Positions 40,704 to 52,387 of a stretch of DNA of 64,000 bases are shown here, one piece after another; position 1 is the stretch's first letter, and every line of letters starts with the position of its first letter. A model generated the notes under the pieces. That model was not told the origin of the DNA. It was given only the letters and a program-made list of their open reading frames with translations, and made no database searches. This stretch comes from Crossaster papposus (Eukaryota > Echinodermata > Asteroidea > Velatida > Solasteridae): NCBI GenBank assembly GCA_037893245.1, contig JBAIAA010000029.1, forward strand, positions 434,001-498,000. Reading direction: 5' to 3'. The translations under genes and the position numbers were made by a program.

Positions 40704-42896
40704 TTGATGAGAGGCGAGCGATTTACGCACAAGCCACCAATGCCACCTATATTAGATACTAATTAGATAGTATGCTTGCAATTAGCTTGTTCAGGTTGAG
40801 GAGTTTAATAATAATTTGCAGTAGCATCTTATTCAGTGTATAAATAGTATTTAGTTTGATATTTTATGTGATTTCCATTTTATTCTTTTTGGTTTCTTGT
40901 ATTTTCCACTTCCTTTTTTGTGTGTTTTATTACATTATGCTAATTTAGTTTCAAGAAAAAACAAAAAAACACTCAACTGGTATCTCATCTGTCAATGACT
41001 TCTGAGATACGATATTTCTGTAAGACCGTATCATGGCATTTTGTGTATAAACGCGCTGAGATGACGTTTTTGCTTGAACTCATTTGTTGTAATCGAGATA
41101 CGACCTTATGATTTTAATCAATTACGTCATAATGACGTAATACTTTTCAATAAAACTATTGTGTAACAATGTATGAGTAAATCTTTAAAAAAATACACCC
41201 AAAAACTTTTTGACAAATTTGGCAGTTACAATGTTTTTTCACCCACACGACGGTGGTCTACCCAGACTCACTCCCTTGGTTGTTCGGTGGGCTATTGACA
41301 AATTCAGTAACCTACCTGTAAAGGTTTAGATCAAAATGCGGTACATGTTAAAATTGTTATTGTCTTTTTGTGTATTAAATAAATATCGGATCAAAATAAA
41401 CTGAGTATAAACTTTTGTTTGTGTTTTTCGGCATGATTGTTGATAGCCTGGGAGCGCTCGATCTCGAGTAGACTGGTGGGCTTCAGACAATGGATAACAT
41501 GGTCAGACAATGGATAACTCAAGAAATAGTGGCCACTCGGGAACTACATAGGAAGAAGTCTGTTTTTCTCTTGCATGCTTGGCATAAATCCTTCAATCAA
41601 AGTATTCAAACCGACATCGAGGATTAGCAGCTACGCTAACGTTAGAGCTAGGGGCCTAGGCGAAACTGACAATTTTCCTTCAAAATATGGAAAGTTGGGC
41701 GGACGATGTCCGTCAGTGGCCGTCTGTGTCTGATCAGTGTAATCTGTCGAGGATGCGAGAATACGCCACGAAAAATTTAATCGAACAAATCGTGCCAACA
41801 AATCCAACAAATACACGTTTTTCTTTTTCATCTGTGCATTCTTCATTGAAAAAAATATTTTGGTTAAAAATATATGCTACTGTACATGTACTTACAAAGG
41901 ACTATATCCCATGTTTAGCACAGGATATGGATGCACCCTAGATGGTTGTCCAGCAAGAAAATGTACCCCACATACCTGGAGAAAGGGGCACGAAAACAAG
42001 ATTGCACGACGTTGAACGGATTGAAGAACCAAAGCCACAGTCAAATAGAATAGCACATTTAAATATAGCCCGTATAAATGTGGGTCAAATACTGGTTTCT
42101 TGTATTATGTCAGCCACACAAAGTATGCAACGTGTCTTCAAAAGTTGATTTTGATGAATTGGTTACACTTTACCATGGAAGAAATAGGCCTAGCACTTTC
42201 ACTAGCGATAGCCCTAGTCCATGTAGTCTATGGCCCCGTATGCAGTCACTAGAGTAGACTCTGTTGTCGCTAGACCTTATTTTCTCTGGGTCACAGGGCA
42301 TGCATGTACATGTAAACGTAAAACAAACACTTGACCTTTTGACTTTTGTTGTGATTTCAATTTCATGAGTAGAATATAGAAACTGCGTTTGAACTTTGTC
42401 TTAAGAATGTAGTAATTTCTGTGCTCACTCACCCTAATCTTCGACCTGGTCGTCCTCCAAAGGGTCGTCAAAGGTTGCCTCGGGGAATTACTAGCGGTTG
42501 ATTAAGCACCAAAACTGGTCCCGAAAATAGCTGAGTTGTCGGTCAGTTTTCCGGTTCTGGTTTGTTCGTCCATTCAGTTATCACAAGTGTAGAAAGCGCG
42601 CGAGTTGAGGGGTCAAAGGGCAAAAGAGGACTATAACGCGCATGCTCTGAATTGGCCATACCAATTGTATATAAAAAGGGGTGCTATATGAATACTGTTC
42701 TGGCTCCCCCCGCCCCTCCCCCACCCCTCCCCTCCCCCTCCCCCCCCCCCCCCCTCCCCTCCCCCCCCCCCCCCCCCCCCCGTTTTATGGAATAAGTCCC
42801 ACCCAACAAGAAATGTTATCCAGTATGCTACCCAGAATTACTCCTGGGTAGCATTGTGATTGTACGGATGCGGAACGGTATGTGAACCCATTGAAT
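40704..42896. other. Non-coding region with a poly-C tract and a THAP-related fragment
   Basis: No convincing gene. A stretch at about 41484-41550 (ATGGATAACTCAAGAAATAG, then TGGCCACTCGGGA) matches the start of the THAP fragment at 51594 on the opposite strand, but stops soon after. CCAAT and TATATAAAAAGG near 42660-42675 look like a core promoter on the plus strand, with only a C-rich tract (42707-42781) downstream. The ORFs at 41687 and 41942 show no recognisable domain. Confidence 0.5.
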
Positions 42897-43184
42897 TTAC
42901 TGTCTGGTCTGGCACACCGGACTAGTATACTTGTCCATGTCTAGGCCTTCCTCTGGAGGAATGTGTACACACCTTCCGTGGTACCATTCGTCACAGGTGT
43001 CGCACTGTATCATGAAATCGCCGTCGTCGGGTTTCTTGCATAGGCAGTAAGCTTCTTTACTCTTACTGCCATGTGGCTTTCTAGCTTGCTCAGGGACATT
43101 TCTGTCATTACATTTCTTCAACCTGTCGTTATTTGTGGTGAAAATCGTATTCCTGAACTCTACTCTGTACAGGTAGGGAGACAA
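42897..43184 (-). pseudogene. PHD-finger-like C-terminal module of the gypsy element
   Basis: About 95 residues with YCLCKKPDDGDFMIQCDTC, then DEWYHGRC and, after a spacer, SPVC. This gives C-x-C, C-x2-C, H-x2-C and a final site where the first Cys of CPxC is Ser, so the finger has lost one ligand. PHD fingers bind histone H3 tails; after an integrase it would play the targeting role a chromodomain plays in chromoviruses. It is separated from the integrase tail at 43221 by a stop (near 43220). Confidence 0.7.
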
Positions 43185-43220
43185 CTTCTTAACAACCCGG
43201 ACAGGACCTTTCCAAGGCGG

Positions 43221-44055
43221 CTATAATTTCTTGCACGTGCCCTTGATGGAGGCAGTATTTAACAGGTAGACCATGTCGCCTTCATTAAATTCCCTTTTCA
43301 GGACCTTCACGTCATAGTCTCGCTTCATCCGCCTCTGGGTTGACCTCGGGGTTGTCCGGGCAGTCTCGTGTGCCTTTGTAATTGCTTGGGCCAGTTCGGC
43401 ACAATACTCATCGGGTAAGCTCTGTTGTCTTGCTGTCGGAGGCAGGGGAAACATGAGGTCAGCTGGTTGATTCGTCTCCCGACCCAGCATAAGCATATTG
43501 GGTGTAAACCCAGTGCTTCGGTTTACCGTTGACCGTATAGCTCCAGCAATCTGTGGCAAGAACTTATTCCACTGGTTCTCTGGTTCTTTCCGATGTAACA
43601 CCTTACCGCGTCCATCAGCGTTCGATTGAATCGTTCTACCTGGCTGTTAGCCGACTGTCGGTACGGCGTGGTCTTAGACTTATGGATTTGCAGGACTTTG
43701 CACACATTGGAGAACAGCTTGCTCTCAAAGTTCCTGCCTTGATCTGTCACTATTTGGAGTGGGCAGCCAAATATGCCGAAGAACTCCCCCACCGCAGATC
43801 GTGCAGTAACTACAGCTGTCTGTGAAGGTAACGGTATACATTTTACCCATTTGGTAAACTGATCTACAATCATGAGGATGTGTTCGTTACCACTGCTAGT
43901 CGTGGGTAACGGCCCGATGAAGTCGAGATGTACCTTCTCCATGGGTACCCCAGCATATGGTAATTGGTCAATGGATATCTACCTTGTGTTGCAGCCTTCT
44001 TGTTCTGGTTGCAGACTGAACAAGACCTGATATAGTTGCGAATATACTTGGTCAT
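43221..44055 (-). pseudogene. Gypsy integrase, frameshifted
   Basis: The zinc-binding end is visible in RSCSVCNQNKKA (44.0 kb). The core carries Asp in HLDFIGPLP, Asp in VTDQGRNF and Glu in SQVERFNRTL. A frame change follows near 43550-43600, after which PQIAGAIRSTVNRSTGFTP and the tail GDMVYLLN are in another frame. A stop and frame change also separate the zinc part from the core near 43940-43990. Catalytic residues are still present, but no continuous product is possible. Confidence 0.82.
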
Positions 44056-44059
44056 GCCA

Positions 44060-44705
44060 TACCAGAATTACTTGACCTTGATTTTGACGATGGTTCTATC
44101 AACTCCTGCATGTCCGGCAGAGGGCAGGTCATGGTTTAGCTCAAGAACCCGAATATGAAGGGTAGGTGGTACCACTAACACTTCTCAGTCAACAATTCTT
44201 CTCCAGAGAGTCCCCTTGTCGATGTGAAATTGTCCTCTGTTGATCCAAAGAAATTTCTTAGCTAGACCCCATTGCATGACGGTGCCCTCTCCTGGCTCCT
44301 CTTTGGATACTAGCCAGTGTCGCAAATGGGCCAACTCGACATCCTTCTCCTGTGTTCCTCCTGCAGGGGCTTGGTCGAAACCAATTCCTCTAATTCCTCA
44401 GTGACTGAACTTATAAACCCGTCCACTGACAGCAGGGTGCCACTGTATGTGTTCACTATGTCCATGCTAGTGACAACATATTCATCAGATGTAGATTTAT
44501 CACCTAGCTTAGTAGTGTTGACTTGCTTGGGTTTGACTGACAGGGGCGACAACATCATCAACCTTGGACACAAAGTGGGCCCAATTTTCGTGTGCTTTAC
44601 GACAGTAGTTGCAGCCTTTGCATGGGAGGCACTCCAGTGTAGATCCTAACCTAAAACGTTCACAGGGACTGGCAGTTTTTGATATGCGTGAGAGAGCGTC
44701 TGCAT
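44060..44705 (-). pseudogene. Degraded linker between RNase H and integrase of the gypsy element
   Basis: Expected to encode the RNase H C-terminus, connection and integrase start. The frames are broken several times (ADALSR-like pieces just below 44705, an 87-residue frame at 44310-44573). No intact domain can be assigned. Confidence 0.5.
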
Positions 44706-47012
44706 TCAGATGCTTTTTCCTGCTCGGTGCTCCACCGTCATGTCGTACTGGCTGAGCTCCTCAAGCCAGCGTGCAATCTGACCCTGGGGTTCTCTGAAGT
44801 TGAGCAGCCAAGTGAGGCTGCTGTGATCGGTTCGGACGGTGAACGGCTTGCCCAACAAGTAATGACGATACTGCCGTGCAAATTTAACCACTGCCAGCAG
44901 CTCAAGCCTAGTGACACAGTATCGGCGCTGCTCTGGGGATAACGAAATGCTGCCATACGCCACTACCCTCTCCTGGCCAACTTGAACTTGAATGAGTTCG
45001 GCTCCGATAGCGGTGTTGGACGCATCTGTATCCAAAATGAAGGAGTCATCTGCATTTGGCAATGCGAGAACATGAGCAGATGTCAAGAGCTCCTTGATAG
45101 CTTCAAAAGCCCGTTGCTGTTCGGCACCCCAAATGAACTTGTGTTTACCGGTGATGTGGTAGAGGGGCACGGCTACTGAAGCATAGTCTTTCAGGAAAAC
45201 CCGGTGATAGTTCACCAGTCCTAAAAACTGTTCCCCCTGCTTGGTGTCCCTAGGAACTGGCCAATCCTTCACGGCTTTCACATGTTGCTCTCGCAGTTGC
45301 GTGCTAGTTTCATCGATTTCTCTACCGAGGAATTCCACTTTACGCTGGAACAAAGCACATTTTTTGGGCTTCAATTTGACTTGAAAGTCCTTGAACCGTT
45401 GCAACACTTGCCGAAGGCTTGCGATGTGGTCAAAGAAAGACTTCCCTAATACTACAACATCGTCCAAGAATGCTAGAACAATGTTCCAGTTGAGACCTGT
45501 AAGGACAAGATTCATCACCCGAGAGTAGGTTGCGAGAGCATTACATAATCCGAACCCCATTCTTACGAACTCGTAGAGGCCGTACTTGGTAATGAATGCT
45601 GTTTTCTTTCGGTCACCTCGATCGATCCTCACCTGCCAGTAGGCAGAGTTGGCGTCTAGTTTGGAGAACCATGTATTCCCGGCCAAAGCGTCCAGGCACT
45701 TCTCAATATTAGGCAAGGGATACACATCCTTCTGGGTAACAGCGTTGAGACCCCTATAGTCAACGCACCAACGGACATTGCCGTCGCGCTTCCTCACAAG
45801 AACAGGTGCGGAGGCCCACTCAGACACTGACGGTCGAATTACCCCAGCAGCTTCCATCTTGTCTAGATGTGCTTTCTCTTTACTGGCAAAGCTCATCGGA
45901 GTGCGCCTCATCTTATGTTTTACTGGCCTGGCTCTTTCGGTATCAATTTTATGCTCGATGGTAGTGAAGTTTCCCAGATCATACTCGTCTCTGGCAAAGA
46001 CGCTTTCAAACTCTACTAGCAGGTTTCTCAGTTGACTCTGCTCATCTGGGTCCAAGTATTCTGCTGACCGATTCAACAATTCCACCAAGTGTTTAGGTAC
46101 TTCGTCATCCGCCGCAACAATGACCTTGTTGATTGACATGTCGTATATGGGTACGACTGGAACGTCCATAACCGCAGCTATTTCTTCGGCGTTCCCAATT
46201 TCGCAATTCCGCTTTAGTCGCACCAGTTGGTCGGTGGGGTTTATCATGTAGAGATCCGTTTCTTGCCCTGAGTCGTGAACGGTTCGGGGTACTAGGACTC
46301 TTAGACCCTGTGATGGTTCAAACATGAATTGTTCCAGTGATATGTTCACCTTACATGGTGGAATGATGGTCGTCTTCCTGATGTATACTCGAGCCACTCT
46401 AGGCGGTTGCATTCCTGCTCCAAACACCATAGGGATCTTTTCATCCTGGAGGACCAGTGTCGAGTCTTGTATATGGATGTCGATTTTGTGACGTCGCAGG
46501 AGGTCAGTTCCCAAAAGCATATCGTCCTCGATCGGGGCCACATATATGTTTTCCTTGAAGCTCTTGCTTCCAAGTCGTATTTCGAATGGGCCTGCGATCA
46601 TGCCTCGCATCTTTAAGTTTCGGCCTGCTGTATTCAAAGTGACATCCTTGATCTTGGGGGGTCTGAACTTGAGGGAGTCGTATATGTGAGCTGAAATGAT
46701 GGTGACCTCTGCAGCGGTGACGATGATGGCTCTAAGCGTCATGCTGCCTAGACCCACACGCACGCTAAACATAGAGCGCGAACAGAGTTGACACACACGT
46801 ACTTCCTCCCCTTCCTTCTCGGAATTATAAGAGTTGACGTGCAGCTCCTCTGCTCCGACGCTGCCTTGTAGTGGAGAGTCAGTTTTCCAGTCATCGATGT
46901 TTTCCTGAAACTGCTGCATGATTGGCATGTCGTTAAGTTGACCTGTATCTGGTTCCAAGTCAGGAGGGCCGGGATCAGACGACGCTACTACATCGACAGG
47001 TGTATGGTGCAT
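44706..47012 (-). pseudogene. Gypsy pol: aspartic protease (mutated), reverse transcriptase, RNase H
   Basis: A 768-codon open frame. The protease region has VTAAEVTIIS where the family has Asp as first residue of the DTAAE-type site, so the catalytic Asp is Val (near 46714). RT motifs: RDGNVRWCVDYRGLNAVT, FSKLDANSAYWQV, MGFGLCNALATYSRVM and the active-site FLDDVVV. RNase H: FILDTDASNTAIGAEL, LELLAVVKFA, RTDHSSLTWLL. It ends prematurely after VEHRAGKSI. Despite the open frame, the protease change and downstream breaks mean it is not autonomous. An N-terminal gag/pol join is lost in the preceding frameshifts. Confidence 0.88.
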
Positions 47013-47221
47013 GTGTACATCTGCTCTCCAGGATCGGCAACAACTGGACTAGAATGCTGTGATGACTGTTCAGTGATATCTTGATTAAACAGGGCCTCTG
47101 CAGTCGGATAAACCAGAGAGTCTGCTCCCACTGGTGTCTCTACTGTTAGTGGTTGGCCGCTAACTGCTCGGGACGAAGATCGGCCTCGCTCTCCGACCCG
47201 CTGTAATTTAACGGATCATCG

Positions 47222-48642
47222 TTAACAAATGAGACTCGGTCTTCTCGGTCTTGAAGCCAGGACACTCGCGCTTAAAGTGCCACACTTGAAGCAAGGACTC
47301 TTGGAAGGGTCTGACCCTGGAGATCTGGATCTGTCACGTAAATGGCGAGTAGCAAGGGCCTCTGTTAACTTGTCTAGAGATCCCTGGATGGAGCAGAAAT
47401 TCTCCTCCATGACAGTCGTCCTCTTTTCTAAGGCTGGGCTGTCGCCTTGGCTCTCGTGCCTGAATGGTGCGTTGGTGTTTACATCTACTTTGCAAAGTTC
47501 CGCGTCTATCCCCTTAATGTCCTGGGTGTATGATATATGCTTCACTTCACGCCTGAACTTTACATAGATGGCCCGTTGTGTGTGCTTAAGCCACTTGACA
47601 TAGTCGATCGCTGCTTCAATGGTGGCCGGTCTCGAGTTGATCGCATATTGGCCAGCTTCATGGTCTGAGCAGCCTTAACAAAACTTCAGCACTACCTGCT
47701 TCTGTACATGCAATTCAGGGAGATCTGGAAAAGCATGCGTTGCTAAGTAGAGCACACGGTCTGCCCAATCAAAGATGGTCACATCAGCTGATTGTCGTGC
47801 ATAGTTGAACTGCATCTGGGTATCCTCTGGCAAGTCACGCAAACCAAACCTCTTCTCCAATTTTTTTATTAGATCGAAGTACTCCAGGCTGGGATATCGC
47901 TCAGTCAGCATGGCATAAAATTCACTAGCCTTGGCTACCAGACATCAGCACAAGTTATTCTTCCTTTGCTTTGCCGACCAGTTGCATTCATCGGCGTAGG
48001 TCGAAAACTTTGCAAAGAATGCCTGCCAACTACTCTTACCATCGAAACTTATGGTTTTCGGCAGAGTTGGGTGTTTTCTGGGTTGATGCGCCACCCCTCC
48101 ACTTGGAGAACGCAGGTTTGCTCGACCAAGTGGGAGCATCACGACCAAAAGGAGTAGGCTGCTCTTCCTCGTGATAACGTGCATCTCGTGGCTGTGCTTG
48201 ATATGCATAGGCAGCTGGTGGATAGGGAGACGGTGGACAGGGAGTGGTAGCTATCAAAGGGGTAAGGTGACCTTGGCGGCTTTGACATCAAAGGTTCAGA
48301 CTTAGGAGTCCCCATACGAGAACTTTCCCATGAATCTTCAAAGGAGGCTGTCTGGTCAGGTGCAGTAGTCATCACTGGCGGCGTCTGTCTAAATTGGTGT
48401 AGCTTACTGGGTGTTTTGTTGACAGACTGTCTCCCCTCCGAGAATGGAACGTAGGGATTAAAGTCGAACACTTGCAACAGGTCAGACATGTTCCTCACAT
48501 ACAAAATAGTTGCCAGTAGCTCCGCTATCATGTTACCATGGGCACTTCTCAAATACATGATGGTATTTGCCAGAGTATCTCCCACACCAGGGACGGACAT
48601 CAGGTCTCGGTATGAACAGGAGTTGATCGGTATCCTTTCCAT
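47222..48642 (-). pseudogene. Gypsy gag region, frameshifted, with HhH-like N-terminus
   Basis: Starts MERIPINSCSYRDLMSVPGVG, then …ANTIMYLRSAHGNM: the pattern IN…L…PGVG…A..I…R…G is a helix-hairpin-helix as in ComEA-type DNA-binding proteins. A Pro/Ser-rich stretch follows, then helical gag-like pieces in other frames (FDGKSSWQAFFAKFSTYA near 48050, and RFGLRDLPEDTQMQF near 47840). Near 47280 the start of a zinc knuckle, PCFKCG, runs into a frameshift. Four or more frames are needed to cover the region. Confidence 0.75.
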
Positions 48643-48828
48643 CTCGACGAGCCGGTAAGGTACTAATCTTGTTCCTTGTCCTAAATCTTCTTGTGTTTAT
48701 TTTTCTTTATTTATTTTCTCGTTTTGTATTGTTAATAAAACAATTAACCATGTACAAACTTTAACTTCTGTTTGACCCGAAAATGAGAGCAATGAGTAAC
48801 GGTAACTTCTGGTTACTCAAAAACCTAT

Positions 48829-50670
48829 AATAATAATAATAATAATAATACAAGGCATTTATATGGCGCTCTACAAAGATCACAGCGCCTAACAATCAAC
48901 ATGCAGCACACATATTCATTTGTACACACAAATATTATATATTTATAACAAAATGGGAAATAAGTGTGTTTTAAGTAGGCGCTTGAAGATCGCAATGGAC
49001 GCCGCTTCCCTGATAATAACCGGCAGTTGATTCCAAAGATTCGGAGCAGCAACAGAGAATGAGCTATCCCCGGCTTTTTTGTTGGAGCGAGGAACAACCA
49101 GTCGGGTGACATCAGAAAAAGAGCGGAGCCTCATGCGATCTCCAGGTCTCTCTTTGTTATAAAAAGCAAGATTATCGGTAATGTAGCTTGGGGATTGACC
49201 ATTGATAGATTTATATACATACAAAAGGATTTTAAACACGATTCTTTCTTTGACAGGGAGCCAGTGAAGCGAGCGCAGTAATTGACCAGATTAACTTTCT
49301 CTTCCGCATGAAAACACAAGACGCGCAGCTTTATTTTGAAGACGCTGTACACGTCTTATGTCGACTTCCCTGGCACCATGTAGCAAAGAGTTGGCATAGT
49401 CAATACGAGAAAGAACCAAAGATCTAACAGCATTTTGGCAAGCCTCCTGAGTGAGAAACCGGCGAATCCGCCATAAATTACGAATATGAAAATGTACACT
49501 TCTACAAATTGTATTGATGTGACTGGTCATGGATAATGCAGAATCAAGTATAACCCCTAGATTTTTAACAGTGTTAGAGGGCTTAATACATGTGTCTCCA
49601 AGTTTTAACTCAATATGTGGTAATTTGTTGATGACTGTCGGTGTAGCAAAAACAAAGAATTCAGTTTTGTCTTGATTTAGCTGTAACATGTTATGGACCA
49701 TCCAAGTATTGATCTTAGAAATACAAGTGGAAAGATTAGTGAGCGTACGATCAGAATCACCAGCCACTTTTGGGTCAAATTCTGCATAGAGCTGGGTATC
49801 GTCAGCATAAACATGAAAATTTAGATTGTGTTCTCTGATGATATCACCAACTGGATGAGTGTACATGGTGAAACACTGTGGGCCTATTACTGAGCCCTGG
49901 GGTACCGAGAATCTCAAAACATGCTCAAAGGATTGAACAGTCTTGATGGATACTCTAGTACGGCGTCCATTGAGATAAGACATGAACCAGGACTTAGTGG
50001 CACCTGTAATACCAAAACAAGTCTCAAGTCTGTCAAGAAGTATTCCATGATCAATGGTATCAAATGCTGCTGACATGTCAAGTAAAACCAAGAGAACAAC
50101 TTTGTTTTTATCTAGGGATTGCAAGATGTCATTTTTCACCTTAAGCAAGGCAGTCTCAGTACTGTGGTGGGTTTTATATGCTGACTGGAACTTTTCACCG
50201 AGATTGTTGTTTTTTACATGATTTGTAACTTGACATGACGCAGCCTTTTCAATTACTTTTCCAATGAATTTGATATTTGAAACAGGTCGATAACTCTTAA
50301 AGGCATTTGGATCGAGGGTGGGTTTCTTAAGAACAGGGGTGATTATCGATTGTTTGAAGGTTTCAGGGAAAATACCAGATGAAAGGGAAGCGTTAACAAT
50401 TCTTGTTATAACCGGTAACACAGTAGGCAAGCATCGTTTAACAAGCTAGGATGGTAACGTGTCTAGTGAACACGACTTGTTAGACAGTTGCCTAATGAGT
50501 TTTTCAACATCAGATTTGGTTAGAATCTTGAAATTAGGCAAATTTATGCTAGGATCTAATTGAAACTGACATGGTATAGTATCTGAGCGGAAAGAAGCTT
50601 CAGATGTAACCTTAGATCGGATTTGCTCAACTTTGTCAACGAAAAAGGACATAAAACTATCAACAAACAA
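48829..50670 (-). mobile_element. 5'-truncated LINE (Jockey/CR1/L2-like), RT only
   Basis: The minus-strand frame at 50670-49291 carries RT motifs: YRPVSNIKFIGKVIEKA, FQSAYKTHHSTETALL, LLDMSAAFDTIDHGIL, VPQGSVIGP and the catalytic FHVYADDTQLY. A TAG at 50446-50448 interrupts it, and a frame change near 49280 leads to the conserved tail (SLHWLPVKERIVFKILL, NLWNQLPVIIREA, FKRLLKTHLF). No endonuclease is present, so it is 5'-truncated. The 3' end has GGCGCTGTG and GAGCGCCATATAA, followed by (TAT)n at 48829-48850, the same type of tail as the second LINE. Confidence 0.88.
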
Positions 50671-51402
50671 CTGGTTTATTCCACGACTGGGAATAATGTA
50701 ATGATAAGCAAACTAAAATAATGAAATAACACCACTTTCTCCTCTTCTCTCTCTTTTTTTTTTTGAAAACAGAAACTATACCACAAGCCGTATTATAATA
50801 AACAGCTAGCAAATTACATCCAACAAATGCTTTAACAAACTGATCTTGGTCTAAAATTTCTCCAACTGGTGTAGACCTGCAGAAACTCAAACAATCGTAG
50901 AGAAAAAAAGAAAACAATTATCGGGTTTTTTTTTTATTTTTTTTATTTCCAATCCTGATGGAACAATTATGCGACAAATTGCAAATTAAATGCTTCAATT
51001 CTTATACAAGGCCCTCTGTAATTTTTTGTATTTATCTTGGCCTAGCCAAAAACGAGCTTTACTTCTGGTTCTGAGACGCAACGACAACAGACAAAAACGA
51101 ACAACGACGTAAACGTTGGGCTTGCTAGACGATCGTACTCCTCATGCAGTCCACAACGAACTTGACGTGCGTGATGCGCCACGTGCGTGAATGCTCCACG
51201 TATCGATTTAACGAAATCGATGCCACGTAATCGAAAGCGGCACTAACGTTGCACTAACGTTAGTGAAAAACGAAATGAATTTACAAACATTATTGACAGT
51301 TTTGCTGTGTTACCGAAACGTGCAAATCCTTAAACACGTTTCCAATAATCAGAAACAATTGGTATTAAACCTAACAGAGCCGCGACGCAGTCCTCAAAAC
51401 CC
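50671..51402. other. Non-coding region
   Basis: A/T-rich tracts (50750, 50925) and no gene or clear repeat boundary. It contains ordinary unique-looking sequence up to the THAP fragment. Confidence 0.4.
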
Positions 51403-51594
51403 CTATGGGAAATCCCTCCCCAACCCGGCTCGTCTTGAACTGGTAAGGGCTGTGCACGCACAATCACGGTGTATTTGCGGTGCATGAATCTTGCATAATT
51501 CCTTTCGCCATTTTTGATTTTTTTTGCTGTTGTTTGAACATCCAAGAACAGCACAACATCTTCCTGAGTGGCCACTATTTCTAGAGTTTTCCAT
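51403..51594 (-). pseudogene. THAP-type zinc-finger fragment (possible exon)
   Basis: 63 codons starting MENSRNSGHSG, then RCCAVLGCSNNSKKNQKWRK and ELCKIHAPQIHRDCACTAL. A Cys-x3/4-Cys start followed by a C…H…C-C insertion is seen in a class of invertebrate THAP domains. The expected FP motif and C-x2-H half are missing; the frame shifts or an intron follows near 51440. A short match to its start lies at 41511 on the plus strand. Confidence 0.45.
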
Positions 51595-51919
51595 TGTCTG
51601 ACCATGGTCTGACTAGGGCAGCCAAAAACCACCCAAACGACAAAGAAGGCTATTCGTGTCCAGTCGACAACACCGTCACCGACCGTATTACGTTCGTTTA
51701 ATTATGATGATGATGTTAAAACCGAATGCGAATTGTTATAATCGATTCGCGCGCCAAGACACCGCAGTGATGCTGCCCTCACGTGGTCCAATTTAGTTAT
51801 TTTAGATCACCGGATTACTGTACAATTTTTTAGTTGTGCGTTTGTATCGTTTAATGCAGCAAAAGTTCTCAACTTGACAACTGACATGATTTTTTTTTTA
51901 CTTTAAAATAACTTTTGAA

Positions 51920-52095
51920 ATTGTACAGGATTGAGCGCCTATAAACGGCTGCCGCGTGGTCCAGGGCCTGATGAACAGGGTAATAATTGTAAAGCGCTTT
52001 GAGATCGTTGATACGATGTAAAGCGCTATATTAGCAGGAACATTATTACATATACGGAACAGGACCGGCGCTCTACCAACTGAGCTATCTTGCCC
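51920..52095. repeat. tRNA-like promoter half joined to a LINE-type 3' tail in inverted orientation
   Basis: On the minus strand from 52095: GGGCAAGATAGCTCAGTTGG then TAGAGCGCCGGTCCTG, an excellent tRNA 5' half with A box TAGCTCAGTTGG. No B box follows, so it is not a tRNA gene. Adjacent, on the plus strand at about 51990-52050, GTAAAGCGCTTTGAGATCG and GTAAAGCGCTATATTAGC resemble the 3' tails of both LINEs in this window. It may be a rearranged SINE. Confidence 0.55.
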
Positions 52096-52099
52096 TATG

Positions 52100-52387
52100 T
52101 TGGCGATTCCCTAAATTGTCAGTATCTTTGTTCTGGGGCGCTACCCATAAGTCATAAACACCACAATTCCGTGTGGCTAGGGATCACGCCCTGCATGGGA
52201 AGCGACACTGTGGGGATCACTCAATGAGGATAAAACCCTATATCTTATAATACACAAATAAACCACAAGGAAAACTGACTAGATATACTCCACTTTATAC
52301 TCCTATCAAGATTCTCGCTAGAAGCAAGTCCTTGCTTACCACACAGCCAGATGGGTCCACGCCAGTTACTATTGCCACCAAACAGGT
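52100..52387. other. Non-coding spacer
   Basis: Nothing recognisable between the tRNA-like repeat and the TRIM fragment. Confidence 0.4.

Larger units (their letters stand above)
42897..48642 (-). mobile_element. Ty3/gypsy-type LTR retrotransposon, decayed
   Basis: Reading on the minus strand: gag with HhH-like N-terminus, CCHC knuckle remnant, aspartic protease, reverse transcriptase, RNase H, integrase, then a PHD-like finger. This order (integrase last) is gypsy-type. At least four frame breaks occur (near 48200, 47230, 44700 and 43550-43600), plus stops. I could not identify paired LTRs or a primer-binding site; a LINE abuts at 48.83 kb, so the 5' LTR may be lost. Confidence 0.88.

Noticed and set aside
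40181..40762. ORFs with EPGPGI, SRPGLD and PGPGSI repeats
   Set aside because: Same cause: an 18-bp minisatellite open in several frames on both strands.
41687..42148. Two small plus-strand ORFs (84 and 68 codons)
   Set aside because: No recognisable domain, no conserved copy in the window and no clear splice structure.
42660..42781. Plus-strand promoter (CCAAT plus TATATAAAAAGG)
   Set aside because: Good match by itself, but only a poly-C tract and the end of an antisense gypsy element lie downstream; it might belong to an LTR, which I could not confirm.
42100..48830. LTR pair of the gypsy element
   Set aside because: I compared 42.2-42.9 kb with 48.64-48.83 kb by eye and found no convincing direct repeat; a self-alignment would be needed.
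52040..52095. Functional tRNA gene on the minus strand
   Set aside because: The acceptor/D-arm half and A box are good, but no T-arm or B box follows; the sequence runs into a LINE-like tail.
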